Source of the DNA: Candidatus Woesearchaeota archaeon | GTDB taxonomy: Archaea > Nanobdellota > Nanobdellia > Woesearchaeales > BS150m-G63 | NCBI GenBank assembly: GCA_019322735.1 | Contig: JAHWIG010000024.1 | Span: 1-5,866 of the forward strand | DNA length: 5,866 nucleotides | Reading direction: 5' to 3' | Shown here: in pieces, positions 5,422 through 5,866 of the stretch | How the letters are laid out: every line of letters starts with the position of its first letter | Numbering within the stretch: position 1 is the stretch's first letter | Translations under genes and position numbers: made by a program | The notes under the pieces: model-generated | Seen by the model: the letters and a program-made list of their open reading frames with translations, nothing else | Told to the model about the DNA's origin: nothing | Databases searched by the model: none

Positions 5422-5496
5422 GAGCAAATTATTTACCTGCTTATCTCTTGAATTTGTATTGAAAGTAATAAGTACTTTTTAAATGTTGTGGTTAAA

Positions 5497-5569
5497 TAGC
5501 CCCGCTCGGATTCGAACCGAGGTCTCAAGGCCCAAAACCTTGAATGATTGGCCACTACACCACGGGGCT
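5497..5569 (-). tRNA. tRNA-Gln (anticodon UUG)
   Basis: 73 nt on the minus strand. The acceptor AGCCCCG pairs with CGGGGCT (7 bp) and the discriminator is A. The anticodon stem CAAGG/CCTTG encloses loop TTTTGGG, anticodon TTG. The T arm is CTCGG-TTCGAAT-CCGAG. The D arm (TGGTGTAGTGG) is weaker, with G-U pairs and a probable U-U at 13-22. CCA is not encoded and no intron is seen. It reads CAA, and CAG by wobble. A TATA box lies about 28 bp upstream. Confidence 0.97.
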
Positions 5570-5575
5570 GTGACC

Positions 5576-5584
5576 AAAAAAAAA
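5576..5584 (-). terminator. oligo-T run after dphB
   Basis: Nine consecutive T on the minus strand, 18 bp past the dphB stop and just before the tRNA 5' end. It fits an archaeal oligo-T terminator. It would separate dphB transcription from the tRNA; no hairpin is present. Confidence 0.45.
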
Positions 5585-5593
5585 TAAGAGAGC

Positions 5594-5602
5594 TATTTAA
5601 AA
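5594..5602 (-). promoter_or_regulatory. TATA box of tRNA-Gln
   Basis: Minus strand TTTTAAATA, centred about 29 bp upstream of the mature tRNA 5' end. It begins immediately after the dphB stop codon, so the tRNA promoter is packed against the end of dphB. Confidence 0.6.
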
Positions 5603-5866
5603 TTATTGTTTATATGATTCTAAGGCATCTTCTTCCATGAAATGTAATTCTCCTGGAACAATCAAGCATTGAGGAAATTGGGTAAAGTTCTCTTTGATTA
5701 TCTCTTTTATCTTTCCACTTCTTATTTCTGCATCTTCTGACCCTAAACCAGCGCATCCAACAACATTTAGATCATCTTTCAATCCATTATCAACCAAATA
5801 ATCCAAAGCTTCATGAATGGTCATAAATCTGTCTTGTTCTGGCTTCAAATCCAATAATACCAGTGT
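5603..5866 (-). CDS. dphB: diphthine synthase, C-terminal part (5' end beyond window)
   Basis: 87 residues are visible and the frame is open to the window edge, so the true start is outside; the TTG at 5852-5854 is an internal leucine codon. The visible part begins TLVLLDLKPEQDRFMTIHEA, the conserved TLVLLD strand of DphB/Dph5. It continues with VVGCAGLGSEDAEIRSGKIK and ends with QCLIVPGELHFMEEDAL, matching the family's C-terminal 'P..LIVPG.LHF.E...L' block. The enzyme uses S-adenosylmethionine to methylate the modified histidine of elongation factor aEF2 during diphthamide synthesis in the cytosol. About two thirds of the roughly 260-residue protein is missing only because of the window edge. 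It is followed by an oligo-T run and tRNA-Gln. Confidence 0.93.
   Translation of the reverse strand, partial: TLVLLDLKPEQDRFMTIHEALDYLVDNGLKDDLNVVGCAGLGSEDAEIRSGKIKEIIKENFTQFPQCLIVPGELHFMEEDALESYKQ

Overview
The window looks like chromosomal DNA from an AT-rich archaeon (roughly one third G+C by eye). It carries an archaeal/eukaryal-type ribosomal protein uS15, the C-terminal part of diphthine synthase (diphthamide on aEF2), an XPD/Rad3-type iron-sulfur helicase and a tRNA-Gln(UUG) without an encoded CCA. TATA-like boxes sit about 26 bp upstream of several start codons, as expected for archaeal leaderless transcripts. The lineage cannot be fixed from this piece; a DPANN-type or other AT-rich archaeon is only a guess.

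Layout. Most genes are on the minus strand. Right to left: dphB (partial, 5603-5866), tRNA-Gln (5497-5569), rps15 (4911-5366), then a plus-strand two-gene unit (winged-helix regulator 4359-4625 and an unknown 98-residue protein 4634-4930) that converges on and overlaps rps15. Divergent from that unit are the XPD-type helicase (2321-4189) and a MobA-like nucleotidyltransferase (1266-2279). Beyond these lie a ParB/sulfiredoxin-like protein (614-1069) and a partial HD-domain hydrolase (1-491), both minus strand.

The unusual part is 479-1265. The promoter, leader and first codons of the HD gene and of the ParB/Srx-like gene are the same sequence: an 87-bp perfect direct repeat (486-572 and 1064-1150), extendable to 94 bp with one mismatch into the coding starts. 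A 491-bp unique segment with a single complete gene lies between the copies, so it reads as a one-gene cassette inserted at the start codon of the HD gene while a working promoter and start codon were kept for both genes. The outer copy also forms the 3' half of a GC-rich hairpin (9-bp stem 1118-1126/1163-1171) that is preceded by TATA-like boxes and followed by a T7 run on the minus strand. This resembles a small structured RNA or an attenuator-like leader. The inner copy has lost the matching 5' arm.

Functionally, the right half is translation housekeeping (uS15, tRNA-Gln, diphthamide). The centre is DNA repair or helicase plus a nucleotidyltransferase of unknown substrate. The left end is accessory in character. 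No CRISPR array, transposase or integrase is visible.
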